Source: Thermoplasmata archaeon (lineage in GTDB: Archaea; Thermoplasmatota; E2; UBA202; JdFR-43). Taken from it: a stretch of DNA of 7,281 nucleotides. Below, piece by piece: positions 6,219 through 7,281 of the stretch. Location: contig JAGGWA010000024.1 of assembly GCA_021157745.1 (NCBI GenBank), positions 1 through 7,281 of the forward strand, read 5' to 3'. A model generated the notes under the pieces. That model did not search any database. It was not told where the DNA came from and worked only from the letters and a program-made list of their open reading frames with translations. Each line of letters begins with the position of its first letter. Within the stretch, counting starts at the first letter, position 1. The position numbers and the translations under genes are program-made.

Positions 6219-6239
6219 AAGACGAAAGGATAAAAATTG

Positions 6240-7281
6240 ATGAATGATATCCCAAGAATAGGAGGTGAAGCCCGCCTCGTTTCCACTGGCTCCGCAACGC
6301 TATTCATTACAACTGCTCCTGTTCGCGGTTTTGAAAAAATGGTGGAAGGAAAATCACCATCTTTTGTAATACAGGCGGTAATGAGGATATGTGGCATATG
6401 TCATGCATCGCATGCCATTGCTGCATGCGAAGCCTTCGAGCATGCTTTTGGCATATATCCTCCAAGAAATGGTTTAATTATGAGGGAGGCAATAGGCCTG
6501 TTAAACAGGATCCAGAGCCATTTATTGCATAACATAATGATATTACCAGATATATTGGATGATTATGGAAATGCTCTAAACATTACAATAAAAATGCTTG
6601 AAATGGTGAATAAGTTATTGACAAAGCATGCTGGAGCTCCTACACATCCAAATAAAATCATCATAGGGGGCATCGCAAAGGAAGCAAATGAAAATTTGAT
6701 AGAAGGAAGCAGAGAAGAGATAGCAAAATTGGGGGAGCTGGTAAAAGAATTAAAGGAAATGGAACTCAATGAAGAAAAATGGAGTAAAATAGCAAAAGAA
6801 GCAAAAGAGATTGAAGTGAGTAAGAAATTTCTTGCAACACATCCATTCTATGGAGATAGATATGCAATCAACACTGACTTGATCAAGACCATTCCATATA
6901 ATGAAATCCATGAGGAAGAGGAAGCAAAGAAATCCTCTTCGATGGTCGCTGTTTATGGCAATGAATTTGTAGAAGTGGGTCCGAGAGCGAGATTGAAAAT
7001 ATACAAAAATTTTGATTTCAACGGAATAATTGGCTTGCAGATTGCTAGGATAAGGGAAATAGAACTTGCGATAAAGAGGATAAACGAAATACTGCAACAG
7101 ATTGAGATTGGAGAACCGTTCAGAACAGAAATTTTTATGATGGGCGGCGGCGAGGGAATAGGAGTATATGAAGCGCCGAGAGGAATTCTTATGCATAGAG
7201 CGAAAATCGATGGCGATGGCAGGGTGGAATCTTATAAGATAGTTGTTCCAACAATGTTCAATATACCAATCATGGAAAAAA
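6240..7281 (+). CDS. Group 3 NiFe hydrogenase large subunit, FrhA-like (cut by right edge)
   Basis: The frame opens at ATG 6240, just after an in-frame stop at 6231-6233, and runs off the right edge after 347 codons. Recognisable blocks are APVRGFEKMVEGK (26-38), RICGICHASH (49-58) with two of the four Cys ligands of the NiFe centre (C51, C54) and H58, SHLLHNIMILPD (93-104), HP...IGG (136-144), VEVGPRARLKIYKNFD (244-259) and YEAPRG (310-315) followed by VVPTMFN. The VEVGPRARL and RGFEK blocks point to F420-reducing FrhA rather than other NiFe classes; an MvhA-like role is possible. The C-terminal DPCxxC motif lies outside, with perhaps 40-60 residues missing. The N-terminus PRIGGEARL aligns with the family's TRIEGHARL, so the conserved EGH is GGE. 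Small-subunit and F420- or heterodisulfide-reductase partners would be expected to the right. Confidence 0.87.
   Translation, partial: MNDIPRIGGEARLVSTGSATLFITTAPVRGFEKMVEGKSPSFVIQAVMRICGICHASHAIAACEAFEHAFGIYPPRNGLIMREAIGLLNRIQSHLLHNIMILPDILDDYGNALNITIKMLEMVNKLLTKHAGAPTHPNKIIIGGIAKEANENLIEGSREEIAKLGELVKELKEMELNEEKWSKIAKEAKEIEVSKKFLATHPFYGDRYAINTDLIKTIPYNEIHEEEEAKKSSSMVAVYGNEFVEVGPRARLKIYKNFDFNGIIGLQIARIREIELAIKRINEILQQIEIGEPFRTEIFMMGGGEGIGVYEAPRGILMHRAKIDGDGRVESYKIVVPTMFNIPIMEK
6261..6278 (+). other. Internal Shine-Dalgarno-like GGAGGTGA inside a small hairpin
   Basis: GGAGGTGA (6261-6268) is a perfect match to the archaeal Shine-Dalgarno consensus but lies within codons 8-10 of the hydrogenase gene, with no start codon at a usable distance downstream. 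GAGGTG (6262-6267) can pair with CGCCTC (6273-6278), including one G-U pair, around a five-base loop AAGCC. The structure is clear on paper; a role in translation is inference. Confidence 0.35.

Larger units (their letters stand above)
5990..6239. other. AT-rich non-coding region upstream of the hydrogenase gene
   Basis: These 250 bases hold no convincing gene. From left to right they contain a strong plus-strand TATA box (6029-6036), an 11-base near-tandem repeat (6073-6093), a 6-bp stem with an 8-base loop (6145-6164), a second copy of CCAAAATT (6177-6184), a perfect 8-bp inverted repeat (6191-6212) and a proximal TATA-like element (6209-6218). The longest plus-strand ATG frame seen is 18 codons (6100-6156) with no recognisable product. 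The region is either a regulatory leader or holds a small RNA starting near 6058. Confidence 0.6.

Noticed and set aside
5990..6239. C/D-box RNA, tRNA or CRISPR fragment in the intergenic region
   Set aside because: No paired C and D boxes, no cloverleaf and no regularly spaced repeat units were found; only short AT-rich repeats are present.
5933..6397. Minus-strand open frame of 154 codons across the intergenic region and hydrogenase start
   Set aside because: It is antisense to the ends of two well-supported genes and has no recognisable domain; its middle is low-complexity translation of AT-rich non-coding DNA.
6750..7196. Minus-strand open frame of 148 codons
   Set aside because: It lies wholly antisense to the hydrogenase large subunit, which shows strong family motifs throughout; the product is Phe/Ser/Tyr-rich as expected of an antisense shadow.

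Overview
The window looks archaeal. It holds the start of an archaeal-type oligosaccharyltransferase (AglB/STT3), a geranylgeranyl-reductase-family flavoprotein and a group 3 (F420-reducing type) NiFe hydrogenase large subunit. Most starts lack a Shine-Dalgarno sequence and instead have an AT-rich TATA-like element about 23-26 bases upstream of the start codon, as expected for leaderless archaeal mRNAs. The DNA is AT-rich. A euryarchaeal or Thermoplasmatota-like anaerobe would fit, but no rRNA or marker gene here fixes the lineage. There is no tRNA, rRNA, CRISPR array, transposase or integrase, so this reads as ordinary chromosomal DNA.

Left part (1-3641): the 5' end of aglB runs leftwards off the window, and a lipid-linked-oligosaccharide flippase gene runs rightwards from the same short intergenic region. 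Together they would cover glycan translocation and transfer to protein in N-glycosylation. Next, in the flippase direction, is a secreted M14 zinc carboxypeptidase with a C-terminal Ig-like domain and eight N-glycosylation sequons, so it is a plausible client of that machinery.

Middle (3711-5989): a PrsW-type membrane protease gene overlaps tail-to-tail, by 11 bases, a minus-strand macro-domain gene. The macro-domain gene starts 25-40 bases from a divergent geranylgeranyl-reductase-family gene. The macro domain has Ser where MacroD/YmdB enzymes have their catalytic Asp.

Right part (5990-7281): a non-coding stretch of about 250 bases carries a strong archaeal TATA box (6029-6036), short repeats and a perfect 8-bp inverted repeat (6191-6212) abutting a second TATA-like element. 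It precedes a hydrogenase large subunit gene cut by the right edge. The hydrogenase keeps the N-terminal RxCGxC nickel-ligand motif but has GGE where the family has EGH. A perfect internal Shine-Dalgarno-like sequence inside a small hairpin covers the same codons. This regulatory region and altered motif are the most interesting things in the window. I see no wholly new system, and the partner genes that would define the hydrogenase lie outside.
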